64,000 nt of DNA from Phyllobacterium zundukense (lineage in GTDB: Bacteria > Pseudomonadota > Alphaproteobacteria > Rhizobiales > Rhizobiaceae): contig NZ_CP017940.1 in assembly GCF_002764115.1 (NCBI RefSeq), positions 1,958,501 to 2,022,500 on the forward strand. The letters run 5' to 3'. Both the position numbers and the translations under genes were made by a program. Positions within the stretch are counted from its first letter, which is position 1. Each line of letters begins with the position of its first letter. Below, piece after piece: positions 38,115 to 47,818 of the stretch. The notes beneath the pieces were generated by a model, which worked only from the letters and a program-made list of their open reading frames with translations, did not search any database and was not told where the DNA came from.

Positions 38115-39617
38115 CTATTCGACAATCCCCAGTTTCGCCTTGACCAGATCGCTGAGGACTTGAGGATTGGCCTTGCCGCCGGTCGATTTCATCACCTGCC
38201 CGACAAACCATCCGGCAAGGCTCGGTTTTACTTTTGCCTGCTCGACCTTGTCCGGATTGGCGGCAATAACATCATCGACGGCTTTCTCGATCGCGCCGGT
38301 GTCCGTGACCTGCTTCATGCCGCGGCTTTCAACGAGTTCACGCGGATCGCCACCCTCGTTCCATACGATCTCGAACAGATCCTTGGCGATCTTGCCGGAA
38401 ATCGTGCCTTCCTTGATCAGGTCGATCACCGCCCCAAGCTGGGCCGGCGATACAGGCGATTCCTCGATGCCCTTGCCTGCCTTGTTCAGCTGCCCAAGCA
38501 GATCATTGATCACCCAGTTTGCGGAAAGCTTGCCATCGCGCCCATTGGCGACAGCCTCGTAGTAATCGGCAATCGCCTTCTCGGTCACGAGGATCGATGC
38601 GTCGTAGACGGAAAGGCCCAGCTCCGAGACAAGCCGAGCTTTTTTGTCGTCCGGCAATTCCGGCAAATCGGCCCTCAGCTCGTCGACATAGGCCTGCTCG
38701 AATTCCAGCGGCAGCAGATCGGGATCAGGGAAATAGCGGTAATCGTGCGCCTCTTCCTTGGAACGCATGGAGCGTGTTTCGCCCTTCACCGGGTCGAACA
38801 GCCGCGTTTCCTGATCGATCGAACCGCCATCTTCGAGGATGGCGACCTGGCGCCGCGCCTCATATTCGATGGCCTGGCCGACAAAGCGGATCGAGTTGAC
38901 GTTCTTGATTTCACAGCGTGTACCGAACTCACCGCCCGGCTTGCGCACTGAAACGTTCACGTCGGCACGCATCGAGCCTTCGTCCATGTTGCCATCGCAG
39001 GTGCCGAGATAGCGCACGATGGTGCGCAGCTTGGTGAGATACGCTTTCGCCTCGTCGGAAGACCGCATGTCCGGCTTGGAGACGATTTCCATCAGCGCCA
39101 CGCCAGAGCGGTTCAGGTCTACATAGGACATGGTCGGATTCTGGTCGTGCAGCGACTTGCCCGCGTCCTGCTCGAGATGCAGGCGCTCGATGCCGATCTC
39201 AATGTCCTCGAACTCGCCTTGTCTGTCGGGGCCAACCGAGATGATCATCGTGCCTTCGCCAACGATCGGCTGTTTGAACTGCGAAATCTGATAGCCCTGC
39301 GGCAGATCGGGATAGAAGTAGTTCTTGCGGTCGAAAACCGACTTCAGGTTGATCTGCGCCTTGAGGCCAAGCCCCGTACGGATCGCCTGACGCACGCACC
39401 ACTCATTGATAACCGGCAGCATGCCGGGCATCGCGGCGTCCACCAGGGAAACATTCTCGTTCGGCTCCGCGCCGAACGTGGTCGACGCACCGGAAAACAG
39501 TTTCGAATTGGAAGTGACCTGCGCATGAACTTCCATGCCGATGACGATCTCCCAATCGCCTGTGGCACCGGAAATGAAACGCTTGGGTTCGGGCGTACGG
39601 GTATCAACGAGAGTCAT
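38115..39617 (-). CDS. gatB: Asp-tRNA(Asn)/Glu-tRNA(Gln) amidotransferase subunit B
   Basis: A 500-residue tRNA-binding subunit of GatCAB, which converts Glu-tRNA(Gln) to Gln-tRNA(Gln). The signature is [14 protein letters not shown], then the [21 protein letters not shown] loop and a GatB/YqeY C-terminal helical domain from about residue 350. gatC and gatA are not in the window. Confidence 0.96.
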   Translation of the reverse strand: MTLVDTRTPEPKRFISGATGDWEIVIGMEVHAQVTSNSKLFSGASTTFGAEPNENVSLVDAAMPGMLPVINEWCVRQAIRTGLGLKAQINLKSVFDRKNYFYPDLPQGYQISQFKQPIVGEGTMIISVGPDRQGEFEDIEIGIERLHLEQDAGKSLHDQNPTMSYVDLNRSGVALMEIVSKPDMRSSDEAKAYLTKLRTIVRYLGTCDGNMDEGSMRADVNVSVRKPGGEFGTRCEIKNVNSIRFVGQAIEYEARRQVAILEDGGSIDQETRLFDPVKGETRSMRSKEEAHDYRYFPDPDLLPLEFEQAYVDELRADLPELPDDKKARLVSELGLSVYDASILVTEKAIADYYEAVANGRDGKLSANWVINDLLGQLNKAGKGIEESPVSPAQLGAVIDLIKEGTISGKIAKDLFEIVWNEGGDPRELVESRGMKQVTDTGAIEKAVDDVIAANPDKVEQAKVKPSLAGWFVGQVMKSTGGKANPQVLSDLVKAKLGIVE

Positions 39618-39888
39618 GCTGGGCTGTCATTCCTGGCTAAAAATATCTGGAGGCCTTGAGAAACTAGCAAAAGGTCTCTGATACTGGCTAGTGCAATCCG
39701 CCTAACGAGGCAAGTGTTTCTCCGTGCGAACGGCTGATGATCCGCGGAAATGCTGGTCGTGCATGCCTCGATCTCTACATAAGGCAGGTGCGACCCTGAT
39801 CTATTTTCCCGGAAAGTTCGTGATAACGTAACCCTTGGGAAGAGCGACCGGAGCTGAATCGCTCGAGGCATGCAACGGAGGAGAACTG

Positions 39889-40524
39889 ATGCAGAATATC
39901 CATGGTCTTGCTATTCCTGAAACCCTCGCCGAAGCAACAAGGCCCGAGACAACTGCGCTTGTCGTCTACGACATGCAGATTGGAATCTTGCGCCAGCTGG
40001 AGGAAGGACCGGCCATCCTGGAGCGCGTATTGCAAACCGTGCAGATCGCCCGGTCCGCAGGTATACGCATCTTCTTCATGCGGCACATGTCGTTGCCAAC
40101 GCGGATGGCGGGTGTATTTCAGTTCCGGCAGATGATGGCCTGGCAGCGCAAATCGGCGGCCGAGGATGTTCATCCCTGGTTCTTGCGCGACAGTCCCGGC
40201 TTTGCCCTCGCCCCGGAACTCGAGGTCCGCGACGACGAAGCCATCTTCGACAAGATCACCTTCTCGGCCTTCGAAGGGACGCCCCTGGCGATTGCCATGC
40301 GCGATTGCGGCCTGAAGAGTTTTCTTATCTGCGGCATCGCCACCGAAATCGGCATCGAACCCACGGTCCGCCACGGCGCCGATCTTGGCCTTATCCCCAT
40401 CGTGGTAACGGACGCGTGCGGCGGCGGCGATGCCGAGGCAGCGGACAGGGCGATGGCGAGCATGAAATATATGGGGGATGCAATGCTTTGCACAGTGGAA
40501 GATCTGTCCGCCGTCTGGGGCTGA
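39889..40524 (+). CDS. Isochorismatase-family hydrolase lacking the nucleophilic cysteine
   Basis: A 211-residue isochorismatase-fold protein. Asp28 (in ALVVYDMQ) and Lys122 (in DKITFSAFEGT) of the active site are present. At the position where nicotinamidase-like members carry the nucleophilic cysteine (T-x-x-C-V-x-x-T), this protein reads ATEIGIEPT, with Gly155. PhzD/EntB-type isochorismatases also lack the cysteine, so a vinyl-ether hydrolase is possible, but no siderophore or phenazine genes are nearby. GGAGGAG precedes the ATG. Confidence 0.87.
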   Translation: MQNIHGLAIPETLAEATRPETTALVVYDMQIGILRQLEEGPAILERVLQTVQIARSAGIRIFFMRHMSLPTRMAGVFQFRQMMAWQRKSAAEDVHPWFLRDSPGFALAPELEVRDDEAIFDKITFSAFEGTPLAIAMRDCGLKSFLICGIATEIGIEPTVRHGADLGLIPIVVTDACGGGDAEAADRAMASMKYMGDAMLCTVEDLSAVWG

Positions 40525-40712
40525 AACATAGAGGTTCCTGGGGATCGGCTACGTTCTGCCGGTGCGAATTTTCATTGAAACGCACCCCAATCGGTCCATA
40601 GTAAGCTACCCGATTGGCCCGGAGAAGCGCTTCGGGGATAGAGCATCCCTTAGCGCTCATTGCCAAGGTTTCAGTTTGCCGCCCTGTAAGGGCGCGGTTG
40701 GGGGAAGCTCGA

Positions 40713-42191
40713 ATGAACACTTTGCGGAAAGCTGCTGCCGAAGAAACGCTCGACCCGGATGACTGGGCCGATGTGCAGACCTTGTCACATCGGGTCGTCG
40801 ACGATGCGGTCCGCTATCTGCGTGATGTCCGCGATCGACCTGTGTGGCAGGACATCCCTGCGGAAGTGAAAGCATTCTTTGAGTCTTCCCTGCCGCAAGG
40901 GCCAGCGCCGCTAGCGGAAATCTACCGCGAGGTTGCGGAGAACGTGATGGCCTATCCCATGGGAAACGTTCATCCCCGCTTCTGGGCCTGGTATATGGGT
41001 TCAAGCAATTTTACCGGTGCGCTCGGCGATTTTCTGGCGGCAATCCAGGGGTCGAACCTTGGCGGCGGCAACCATGCTGCGGCTTATATGGACCTGCAGG
41101 TGGTGAACTGGTGCAAGGAGATGATGGGATTTCCTGCTTCGGCCAGCGGCACTCTGGTCAGCGGCGGTTCGATGGCGAACATTATAGGCCTCGCCGTGGC
41201 GCGGAACCTGAAGGCAGGTGTTGACGTACGCGAGTTGGGTCTCGCTGCCATGGAGAAGCCCCTGCGCTTCTATGGCTCCGATCAGGTTCACAGTTGCCAC
41301 CGCAAGGCAATGGAGGCGCTTGGACTTGGGAATCGGGCTCTACGGCGCATTTCGACAGATGCAGGACTGCAGATCGACATCACCGCCCTGCGCGAGGCGA
41401 TCGCCGAGGATCGCGCGGCGGGATTTCAACCCGCTTGCGTGATCGGAACGGCCGGAACAGTCAACACCGGCGCTATTGACGACCTGCAAGGTCTGGCGAA
41501 ACTGGCTGCGGAAGAGGACCTCTGGTTTCATGTCGATGGCTGTATCGGCGCGCTCCTCACCATCGCTCCCGAGAACAAATATCGCGTCGCCGGAATCGAG
41601 CTTGCCGATTCCGTGGCGCTCGACCCGCACAAATGGCTGCATGCTCCCTTCGAAGCCGGTTGCGCGCTGATCCGCGATGCCGATGCGCACCACGCTACAT
41701 TTGCCGTGACGCCCGAATATCTGGAAATGACACCCCGCGGCCTCGCATCCGCCAACTGGCTGCATGATTTCGGCCTGCAGACCACCCGCGGCTTCCGGGC
41801 CCTGAAGGTCTGGATGGCGCTCAAGGAGCATGGCATCGAAAAGTTCGGACGCCTGATCGACCAGAACGTCGAACAGGCAAGGTACCTCACCATGCTCATA
41901 GAGGACGAACCCCTCCTGGAACTGGTGGCGCCGACAAATATCAACATCGTCTGCTACCGCTATCACCCCGAAGGAATGGACGGCGACATGTTGAAGCCGC
42001 TCAACACCGAGATCATGCTGCGGCTACAGGAAGAAGGCACGGCAGCCATTTCGGACACGACGGTTCATGGCCAGCATTGCCTGCGCGTCGCGATCAACAA
42101 TCACCGAACCCGGCGCGAGGACCTGGAGCTGCTGATCCGGGAAACAATTCGCCTCGGCGACGAGATCGCGAACACCAGTGCGGCTGACTAG
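40713..42191 (+). CDS. PLP-dependent group II decarboxylase
   Basis: A 492-residue enzyme of the aromatic amino acid/glutamate decarboxylase group. The PLP lysine is in ALDPHKWLHAPFEAGC, the cofactor-binding histidine in WFHVDGCIGA and TLVSGGSMANI, and the N-terminal FWAWYMGSSN motif is typical. The amino acid substrate cannot be assigned. Start ATG at 40713 with GGGGGAAG upstream. Its stop overlaps the end of the convergent SET-domain gene by 4 bp. Confidence 0.9.
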   Translation: MNTLRKAAAEETLDPDDWADVQTLSHRVVDDAVRYLRDVRDRPVWQDIPAEVKAFFESSLPQGPAPLAEIYREVAENVMAYPMGNVHPRFWAWYMGSSNFTGALGDFLAAIQGSNLGGGNHAAAYMDLQVVNWCKEMMGFPASASGTLVSGGSMANIIGLAVARNLKAGVDVRELGLAAMEKPLRFYGSDQVHSCHRKAMEALGLGNRALRRISTDAGLQIDITALREAIAEDRAAGFQPACVIGTAGTVNTGAIDDLQGLAKLAAEEDLWFHVDGCIGALLTIAPENKYRVAGIELADSVALDPHKWLHAPFEAGCALIRDADAHHATFAVTPEYLEMTPRGLASANWLHDFGLQTTRGFRALKVWMALKEHGIEKFGRLIDQNVEQARYLTMLIEDEPLLELVAPTNINIVCYRYHPEGMDGDMLKPLNTEIMLRLQEEGTAAISDTTVHGQHCLRVAINNHRTRREDLELLIRETIRLGDEIANTSAAD

Positions 42192-42628
42192 GGTTTACGC
42201 ATGAACTGCGTGTCGTCCCGCTCCAGATAGCCCTTCGGTACCGGCTGCGCCGCATAATCGAGCGTCAGTTCCTCGCCAGCTGCAATCGCACGAATGGCCC
42301 GGATCGTCCGGTAATCCGGGCCGATCTCGAGGTTCGGTTCAAAACTGTGATTGATAAAGCCGTAGCTGGTGCGCAAGGGCCGAACCAGCAGCCTCTCGCC
42401 CGGCAAGGCATTCCACTCCATCTCGGTCAATAGCACCGGATACCGATGCGCCTCGATCACCTGCCCGTCGAGGACGCACAGCACTTCATCCTTCGCCCAC
42501 GGCCGCCGCGTATGCAGCCCCTGCCCCTGCGCCGCGCCTGGTGCAAGATATGTCTCCGGAATGGTATCGACCAGCGCCTCGCCATTGAGGAAAATTTCGG
42601 CGCAGGTGTCGATGCTGGCTTTGGTCAT
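42188..42628 (-). CDS. SET domain-containing protein
   Basis: A 146-residue protein that is almost entirely a SET fold. The SET signature NHSFEPNLEIG and the catalytic-pocket GEELTLDY are both clear, and the GQGLHTRRPW opening fits the SAM-binding G-x-G strand. SET proteins methylate lysines; bacterial stand-alone SET proteins are uncommon and of mostly unknown target. No post-SET cysteine cluster is present. The ATG at 42628 lies two bases after the TetR gene stop, so it shares that transcript. Confidence 0.85.
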   Translation of the reverse strand: MTKASIDTCAEIFLNGEALVDTIPETYLAPGAAQGQGLHTRRPWAKDEVLCVLDGQVIEAHRYPVLLTEMEWNALPGERLLVRPLRTSYGFINHSFEPNLEIGPDYRTIRAIRAIAAGEELTLDYAAQPVPKGYLERDDTQFMRKP

Positions 42629-42630
42629 CC

Positions 42631-43269
42631 CTACCCCTCCATCATCTCGCGCAGCACCAGGCGCTTGTAATGCTCCACCAGCACATCGCCCTCCTTGCGC
42701 TCCACCGAGATCGCAAGGCGCATCGTCGCTTCGCCGAGCTGCATGATCAGGAAGCTTGATGTCTCCAGCTCCGCCCGGTCCGCTTCGGGATCGACCCTCG
42801 CCCGCGCCGCCGCCAGCACAGCGCCATTGATGCGGCTGTCGGCAAGATCGATATCGCGCAGCGCCTTGTCGGCCTGCGTGCCCGACCAGATGTCGCGCAT
42901 CACCGGTTCGGCCAGGAACATCGCGTAGTAGACGTCGATCAGCTCGCCGAACGCCCGACGCAATCCTTCCCGGTCCCGCACATCCGCAAGGCCATCCGCG
43001 ATGCACACCTGCCCCGCCACATTGTAGCGTTCCGCCAGCGTGCGGATGATCGCGCCCTTGTCGGGAAAGTATTGATACAGCGAGCCGATCGAAATTCCTG
43101 CCATCTCCGCCACGTCACTCATGCGCATGGCATCGCTGCCGCTCTTCCCGATCAGGGTCGAGGCGCATCCGAGAATGCGCTCCACGCGCTCGCGACTGCG
43201 TTTCTGCGTCGGTTCACGGCGCACCGCCCCCGTTTCGCTCTCGACCGCCGCAATCTTGTTCATGAGCAT
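42631..43269 (-). CDS. TetR-family transcriptional regulator
   Basis: A 212-residue repressor. The HTH is in the first 65 residues (RMSDVAEMAGISIGSLYQYFPDKGAI), with a helical ligand domain following. It is divergent from the NmrA-like/DUF1772 pair, whose promoter region carries inverted ATGAG-type repeats, the probable operators; it is likely to repress both. ATG codons are at 43269 and 43263. The downstream SET gene is co-transcribed. Confidence 0.92.
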   Translation of the reverse strand: MLMNKIAAVESETGAVRREPTQKRSRERVERILGCASTLIGKSGSDAMRMSDVAEMAGISIGSLYQYFPDKGAIIRTLAERYNVAGQVCIADGLADVRDREGLRRAFGELIDVYYAMFLAEPVMRDIWSGTQADKALRDIDLADSRINGAVLAAARARVDPEADRAELETSSFLIMQLGEATMRLAISVERKEGDVLVEHYKRLVLREMMEG

Positions 43270-43339
43270 TCCTCACATTTTCCCTTGACTCCTATAATAT
43301 GAGGATTTATCACATTTGCAAATATGAGAAATGCTCATG
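43261..43339. promoter_or_regulatory. Divergent promoter with inverted repeats (probable TetR operators)
   Basis: CATGAGCATT (43261-43270) and AATGCTCATG (43330-43339) are a perfect 10-bp inverted pair flanking the gap between the TetR and NmrA-like genes. Between them ATGAG-type words recur: CCTCACAT, ATATGAGG and AATATGAGAA. The sequence is much more AT-rich than its neighbours. This is the usual layout of a TetR operator controlling both directions. Confidence 0.6.
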
Positions 43340-43356
43340 TTTAAAGGGAGATGAAA

Positions 43357-44202
43357 ATGACTACATTTCACGCTTCGAAATTCCCCGTCCTCATCATCGG
43401 CGGCACCGGCAAGACCGGCCGCCGCGTTGCCGAGCGGCTGACCGCGCAGGGCGTCCCGGTCCGCATCGGCTCGCGCAGCGCCAGCCCCGCCTTCGACTGG
43501 GAGAACCCTGAAAGCTGGGCAACCGCGCTCGAAGGCGTCTCGGCTGCCTATATCACCTATTACCCAGACCTCGCCGTTCCAGGCTCGGCCGATGCCATCG
43601 GCAACCTCGCCCGCCTAGCCGTGCGCAAGGGCGTAACACGCCTCGTGCTGCTCTCAGGCCGTGGCGAGCCGGAAGCCCAGCGCGCCGAGCAGGCATTGCG
43701 GGCCTCCGGTGCCGACTGGACCATTGTCCGCGCCAGCTGGTTCATGCAGAACTTCAGCGAAAACATGCTGCTCGGCCCGATCCTTGCCGGCGAAATGGCG
43801 CTGCCGGTCAGCAGCGTGCGCGAACCCTTCATCCATGCCGACGATATCGCTGATGTCGTCATCGCCGCCCTCACCGATGACCGCCATGTCGGCCAGCTCT
43901 ACGAGGTGACCGGCCCGCGCATGCTGACTTTCGCCGAGGCCACGGGCGAGATTGCCAAGGCCAGCGGGCGCACCATAGACTACCGCACCATTACCCCGGA
44001 GGAATTCATGCATGGCCTCGAACAGGAACAGGTTCCTGCCGATATCGCCGCCCTCGTCAACGAGCTCTTCACCGTGGTTCTCGACGGGCGCAATGAATAC
44101 TTGACCGACGGCGTTCAGAAGGCGCTCGGCCGCAAACCGCGCGATTTCGCAGACTATGCCCGCGAAACCGCCGCAACCGGCATCTGGGAGGGCGCGAAAT
44201 GA
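43357..44202 (+). CDS. NmrA/NAD(P)H-binding family protein
   Basis: A 281-residue atypical short-chain dehydrogenase-like protein. The Rossmann motif IIGGTGKTGRRVAERL is near the N-terminus. It matches the NmrA/NAD(P)-binding group, which includes quinone oxidoreductases and redox sensors. ATG at 43357 has GGGAG six bases upstream; the ATG at 43351 is too close. It overlaps the DUF1772 gene by 4 bp (ATGA). Probably repressed by the divergent TetR protein. Confidence 0.88.
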   Translation: MTTFHASKFPVLIIGGTGKTGRRVAERLTAQGVPVRIGSRSASPAFDWENPESWATALEGVSAAYITYYPDLAVPGSADAIGNLARLAVRKGVTRLVLLSGRGEPEAQRAEQALRASGADWTIVRASWFMQNFSENMLLGPILAGEMALPVSSVREPFIHADDIADVVIAALTDDRHVGQLYEVTGPRMLTFAEATGEIAKASGRTIDYRTITPEEFMHGLEQEQVPADIAALVNELFTVVLDGRNEYLTDGVQKALGRKPRDFADYARETAATGIWEGAK

Positions 44203-44690
44203 TCGCCCTCATCCCGCTCCTCACCCTTGTCGCTGCGCTCGGCAGCGGCTTGATAGCCGGGCTGTTCTTCGCTTTCTCCAGGTTCGTCATGACAGCGCTG
44301 GCGAAGCTGCCGCCCGAGCAGGGCATTGCAGCCATGAACTCGATCAATGTGACGATCCTCAACGCCACATTCGGCCTCGCCTTCTTCGGCACGGCCGTGC
44401 TCGGCCTCGGCCTCGGCATCGTCAGCATTCTGCGCTGGACCGAGCCCGGTTCGCTCTATGTGCTCATCGGCAGCCTCATCTTCCTCGTCGGCACCATCGG
44501 CGTCACCATGGTGTTCAACGTCCCGCTCAATGATGCGCTGGCCGCCGTTGCGCCAACGAGCCCGGAGGGCGCGGCCCTGTGGACCCGCTACCTTGCCGAG
44601 TGGCTGCCGTGGAACCATGTGCGCACGCTTGCCAATATCGCCGCGCTCATCGCGTTCATCCTCGCCTATGCCAAGCAGGCGGCCGTCTGA
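44199..44690 (+). CDS. DUF1772 (anthrone oxygenase-like) membrane protein
   Basis: A 163-residue protein with four predicted membrane helices (about residues 5-30, 52-75, 83-105 and 140-160) and the family pattern NxPLNDAL (VFNVPLNDALA) and ending WNHVRTLANIAAL. DUF1772 proteins are related to fungal anthrone oxygenases but their bacterial function is unknown. It is translationally coupled to the NmrA-like gene, suggesting a shared redox task. Confidence 0.87.
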   Translation: MIALIPLLTLVAALGSGLIAGLFFAFSRFVMTALAKLPPEQGIAAMNSINVTILNATFGLAFFGTAVLGLGLGIVSILRWTEPGSLYVLIGSLIFLVGTIGVTMVFNVPLNDALAAVAPTSPEGAALWTRYLAEWLPWNHVRTLANIAALIAFILAYAKQAAV

Positions 44691-44801
44691 CGCCACCCAG
44701 CGAAGCGCGCACCGCCGCGCTTCGCCCCTCTCTCCGGATCCTTGCGCAAAACCCGTCCCTGAGGCAGTATCGCGCCCGCCAAAGCCAAGGAGTAACGCCC
44801 C

Positions 44802-45446
44802 ATGTACCAGCCGCCGCATTTCCGTGAGGACAGGCTCGAAATCCAGCACGGGCTGATCAAGGCGCATCCGCTCGGCCTGTTGATTTCGACCGGCGCGGAT
44901 GGCCCGGTTGCCAATGCCATTCCATTCCTGATTGATCCAAATGCCTCGCCCAAGGGCACGTTGCGCGGCCATCTCGCCCGCGCCAATCCGCAATGGCGCG
45001 ATCTCGAAAAGGACGGGCGCGTGCTCGTCGTCTTCCAGGGCGCACAGACCTATGTGACGCCCTCATGGTATGCGACGAAGCGCGAGACGGGCAAGGTCGT
45101 ACCCACGTGGAACTATGCCATCGTACAGGTGCGCGGCACGGCGAGGATCATCGACGACCGCGCCTGGCTTGCCAGCCAGGTTGCGAGCCTCACCGGCCAC
45201 AATGAGGCGCCGCGGGCAGCGCCATGGACGGTCGATGACGCTCCGCCGACCTATATCGACGCCCAGCTGAAGGGCATCATCGGTATCGAGATCGAAATCA
45301 TCGAGATAGAAGGCAAGTGGAAGGTCAGCCAGAATCGCCCGGAAAGTGACCGCACCGGCGTTGCGGATGGGCTCGAAACCGATCAGCACACCGCAGAGGC
45401 GCTGGCCATGGCCGAGATGGTACGACGGGGTGGCGCCACGAATTGA
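44802..45446 (+). CDS. FMN-binding negative transcriptional regulator, PaiB family
   Basis: A 214-residue split-barrel flavin-binding protein. It opens MYQPPHFREDRLEIQHGLI; HPLGLLIS, LRGHLARANPQW and VTPSWYATKRETGKVVPTWNY are family hallmarks. The C-terminal segment QLKGIIGIEIEI is repeated in degenerate form at 52385-52612. AAGGAG precedes the ATG. PaiB was named in Bacillus as a regulator of protease and sporulation genes; its biochemical role here is unknown. Confidence 0.92.
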   Translation: MYQPPHFREDRLEIQHGLIKAHPLGLLISTGADGPVANAIPFLIDPNASPKGTLRGHLARANPQWRDLEKDGRVLVVFQGAQTYVTPSWYATKRETGKVVPTWNYAIVQVRGTARIIDDRAWLASQVASLTGHNEAPRAAPWTVDDAPPTYIDAQLKGIIGIEIEIIEIEGKWKVSQNRPESDRTGVADGLETDQHTAEALAMAEMVRRGGATN

Positions 45447-45497
45447 TGTAACCAATGATCGTGCCGAAATTGACTGGTGCACAGGGAGAGACAATCC

Positions 45498-45896
45498 ATG
45501 TTCTACGCCATCCTGGCCTATCACGAGGAGGAAGTGGTCGAATCATGGACCAAAGAGGAGGATGCGGCGCTGATGGCCGAACTGCTCCAGGTCAATGATC
45601 GCCTCGTCCGGGAAAAGTGTTTGGGCCCGGCCGCGCGGCTTGGTCCGACGCAACGCGCCGTGACCTTGCGCGGCAAGGATGCCGGCACGATCATGGATGG
45701 CCCCTTTGCCGAGACCAAGGAGCAGTTGCTCGGCTTCTACGTTGTGGATTGCCCGACGATTGAGGCAGCCATCGCCGCCGCGCGCGACCTGCGCCGTGTC
45801 AATCCGACTGCAGTGTATGAAATCCGGCCGATCTTGCTCTACCGCCCAGGCGCGCCACTGGCAGCCCCGGACGAGAGTCTTCAGGTTTCGCGTTAG
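45498..45896 (+). CDS. YciI-family (DGPF domain) protein
   Basis: A 132-residue dimeric alpha-beta barrel protein. The DGPF signature (MDGPFAETKEQLLGFYVVD) is at about residues 60-78. Such proteins often accompany ECF sigma factors of the SigJ/ECF41 group, but no sigma gene lies next to it here. GGGAGAG precedes the ATG at 45498. Function unknown. Confidence 0.9.
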   Translation: MFYAILAYHEEEVVESWTKEEDAALMAELLQVNDRLVREKCLGPAARLGPTQRAVTLRGKDAGTIMDGPFAETKEQLLGFYVVDCPTIEAAIAAARDLRRVNPTAVYEIRPILLYRPGAPLAAPDESLQVSR

Positions 45897-45908
45897 CCCC
45901 ACTGGGCG

Positions 45909-47549
45909 TCAGTTCTTGCCGCTGCCGGCCTCATGCAATTTCGCCAATACTTGGTCGAGCGAGAAGCTGCCGGGCTTCTGCCGGGGCGGGAACTCGACAT
46001 AGCTCTGCAAATGCTCGCCAACGAAGGCCTGGGCGGGCACGAGCAGGTATGTCCGGTCCAGCCGCCAGTTTTCATATTGGTCCGATTCATGCTGGGCGCG
46101 CTCGAAGGGGTCGGCGCGCAGGTCAAAGATCTTCGGAACCCGCAAGGTGACAAACGGATCCTGCCATACGTCAAAGCCTTCCGCCCGCTGCTCCATGAAC
46201 AGAATCTTCCAGCGGTCATAGCGAAACGCCGCGAGATTGCCGTCGTCGGTCCAGTAGAAGAACTCCTTCCGCTTGCTTGGGCCGGTGCCAGCCAAGAGAT
46301 CGCGCTGGTCATAACCGTCGAGATGGACTTTGAAGGTCTTGCCCGCCGCCTCGTAGCCGGCCAGCAGTTTGTTCTTGACGTCCGGTTCCCCGGCTGCCGC
46401 AACCAGCGTGGATACCCAGTCTTCGTGGGATACGATCTCGTTGATCTCGGTGCCCGGCTTTATGACACCTGGCCAGCGCATCATGCCGGGAACGCGGTAG
46501 CCACCTTCCCAACTGGTATTTTTCTCGCCATGATATGGCGTCGTGCCACCATCCGGCCATGAGAAAACTTCCGCGCCGTTGTCGGTGGTCCACAACACGA
46601 TCGTGTTGTCGGCGATGCCGAGGTCGTCGAGTTGCTGGAGAAGCTGGCCAACCATGCCATCCAGCTCGACCATGCCGTCAGCTTCAACCCCCAGACCCGT
46701 CTTGCCTGTCGACTCGGGTTTGAGGTGGGTGTGAATGTGCATGCGGGTTGAGTTGAACCAGCAGAAGAATGGTTTGTTGGCCTTGTGCTGCCGGTCGATG
46801 AAATCCTTGGCAGCCGCCAGGAACTCCTCGTCCACGGTTTCCATGCGCTTCTTGGTCAACGGCCCGGTGTCCTCGATCTTCTGCTTGCCTACCCGTCCGA
46901 AGCGCGGGTCCTCGGTCGTATCATCCGTGTCAGTTGCCAAGCATTTCATGACGCCACGCGGGCCGAACTTGGCGCGGAACTCAGGGTTCTTGGGGTAATC
47001 AACGTTTTCCGGCTCCTCCTCGGCGTTGAGGTGGTAGAGATTGCCGAAGAACTCGTCGAAGCCGTGAACCGTGGGCAGAAACTCGTTGCGGTCGCCTACA
47101 TGGTTCTTGCCGAACTGGCCGGTGGCATAGCCCTGCGGCTTCAACAATTCAGCAAGCGTCGGGTCCTTCTCCGAAAGTCCTTCCGGCGCAGCCGGCAGGC
47201 CGACCTTGAGCAGCCCCGTGCGGAAGCAGCTTTGCCCGGTGAGGAACGCCGCGCGTCCCGCGGTGCAGGATTGCTGGGCGTAGAGGTCGGTGAAGACCGC
47301 GCCTTCTTGGGCAATACGGTCAATGTTCGGCGTGCGGTAGCCCATCTGGCCGCGATTGTAGGTGCTGGTATTCCAGTATCCGATATCGTCGCCGAAAATG
47401 ACGAGGATGTTGGGCTTCGTGCCCGCTGCCTGGGCCATAGCGGTATTGCTCGCCGCCGTGTTTACAACTGTGCTGATCGCCGACATGGCGAGCAACGATC
47501 CGCCCGTCAGCAAGATGTCGCGCCTGCTCGGATTTGCACTGTTTGCCAT
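45909..47549 (-). CDS. Arylsulfatase, Tat-exported, cysteine-type
   Basis: A 546-residue sulfate ester hydrolase. The N-terminus SRRDILLTGG is a twin-arginine signal (about residues 1-42), so it is folded before export. The modification motif is C95-T-A-G-R, the CxAxR variant, where cysteine becomes formylglycine. The metal-binding FGDDIGYWN near residue 52 and GDRNEFLPTVHGFDEF fit the family. Activation needs a formylglycine-generating enzyme, which is not encoded nearby. Sulfur scavenging is the likely purpose. Confidence 0.92.
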   Translation of the reverse strand: MANSANPSRRDILLTGGSLLAMSAISTVVNTAASNTAMAQAAGTKPNILVIFGDDIGYWNTSTYNRGQMGYRTPNIDRIAQEGAVFTDLYAQQSCTAGRAAFLTGQSCFRTGLLKVGLPAAPEGLSEKDPTLAELLKPQGYATGQFGKNHVGDRNEFLPTVHGFDEFFGNLYHLNAEEEPENVDYPKNPEFRAKFGPRGVMKCLATDTDDTTEDPRFGRVGKQKIEDTGPLTKKRMETVDEEFLAAAKDFIDRQHKANKPFFCWFNSTRMHIHTHLKPESTGKTGLGVEADGMVELDGMVGQLLQQLDDLGIADNTIVLWTTDNGAEVFSWPDGGTTPYHGEKNTSWEGGYRVPGMMRWPGVIKPGTEINEIVSHEDWVSTLVAAAGEPDVKNKLLAGYEAAGKTFKVHLDGYDQRDLLAGTGPSKRKEFFYWTDDGNLAAFRYDRWKILFMEQRAEGFDVWQDPFVTLRVPKIFDLRADPFERAQHESDQYENWRLDRTYLLVPAQAFVGEHLQSYVEFPPRQKPGSFSLDQVLAKLHEAGSGKN

Positions 47550-47818
47550 TGTTGCCCCTCCCGTTGATCAGGCCAAAACCAGAGAGACAGGTTGCTGCGG
47601 GTAGTTCGACGTCGTTACGCCCGTAGCACCTCATGTGCTCTGTGACCGTGCGAAGCTGCACGCCGTGATGCCGATAACAGGACTGAGCGGCGTGTCTTGG
47701 CCACGGATGATCGTTCTCTCACAGGCGAGGAACAAGTACGTAACGGTAACATCCGTTTCTCGCGCGTCGACGAGGTCCGCAATGGGCCAGTCGCCGCCGG
47801 GTGTCAGCGCCCGCTAAT

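Noticed and set aside
39614..39871. An 85-codon frame upstream of gatB
   Set aside because: It overlaps the gatB start and the isochorismatase promoter region, and has no ribosome site or homology.
47729..47753. EcfG-like promoter (GGAAC...CGTT) near the arylsulfatase
   Set aside because: Spacing is 20 bases, too long, and it points toward no plus-strand gene.
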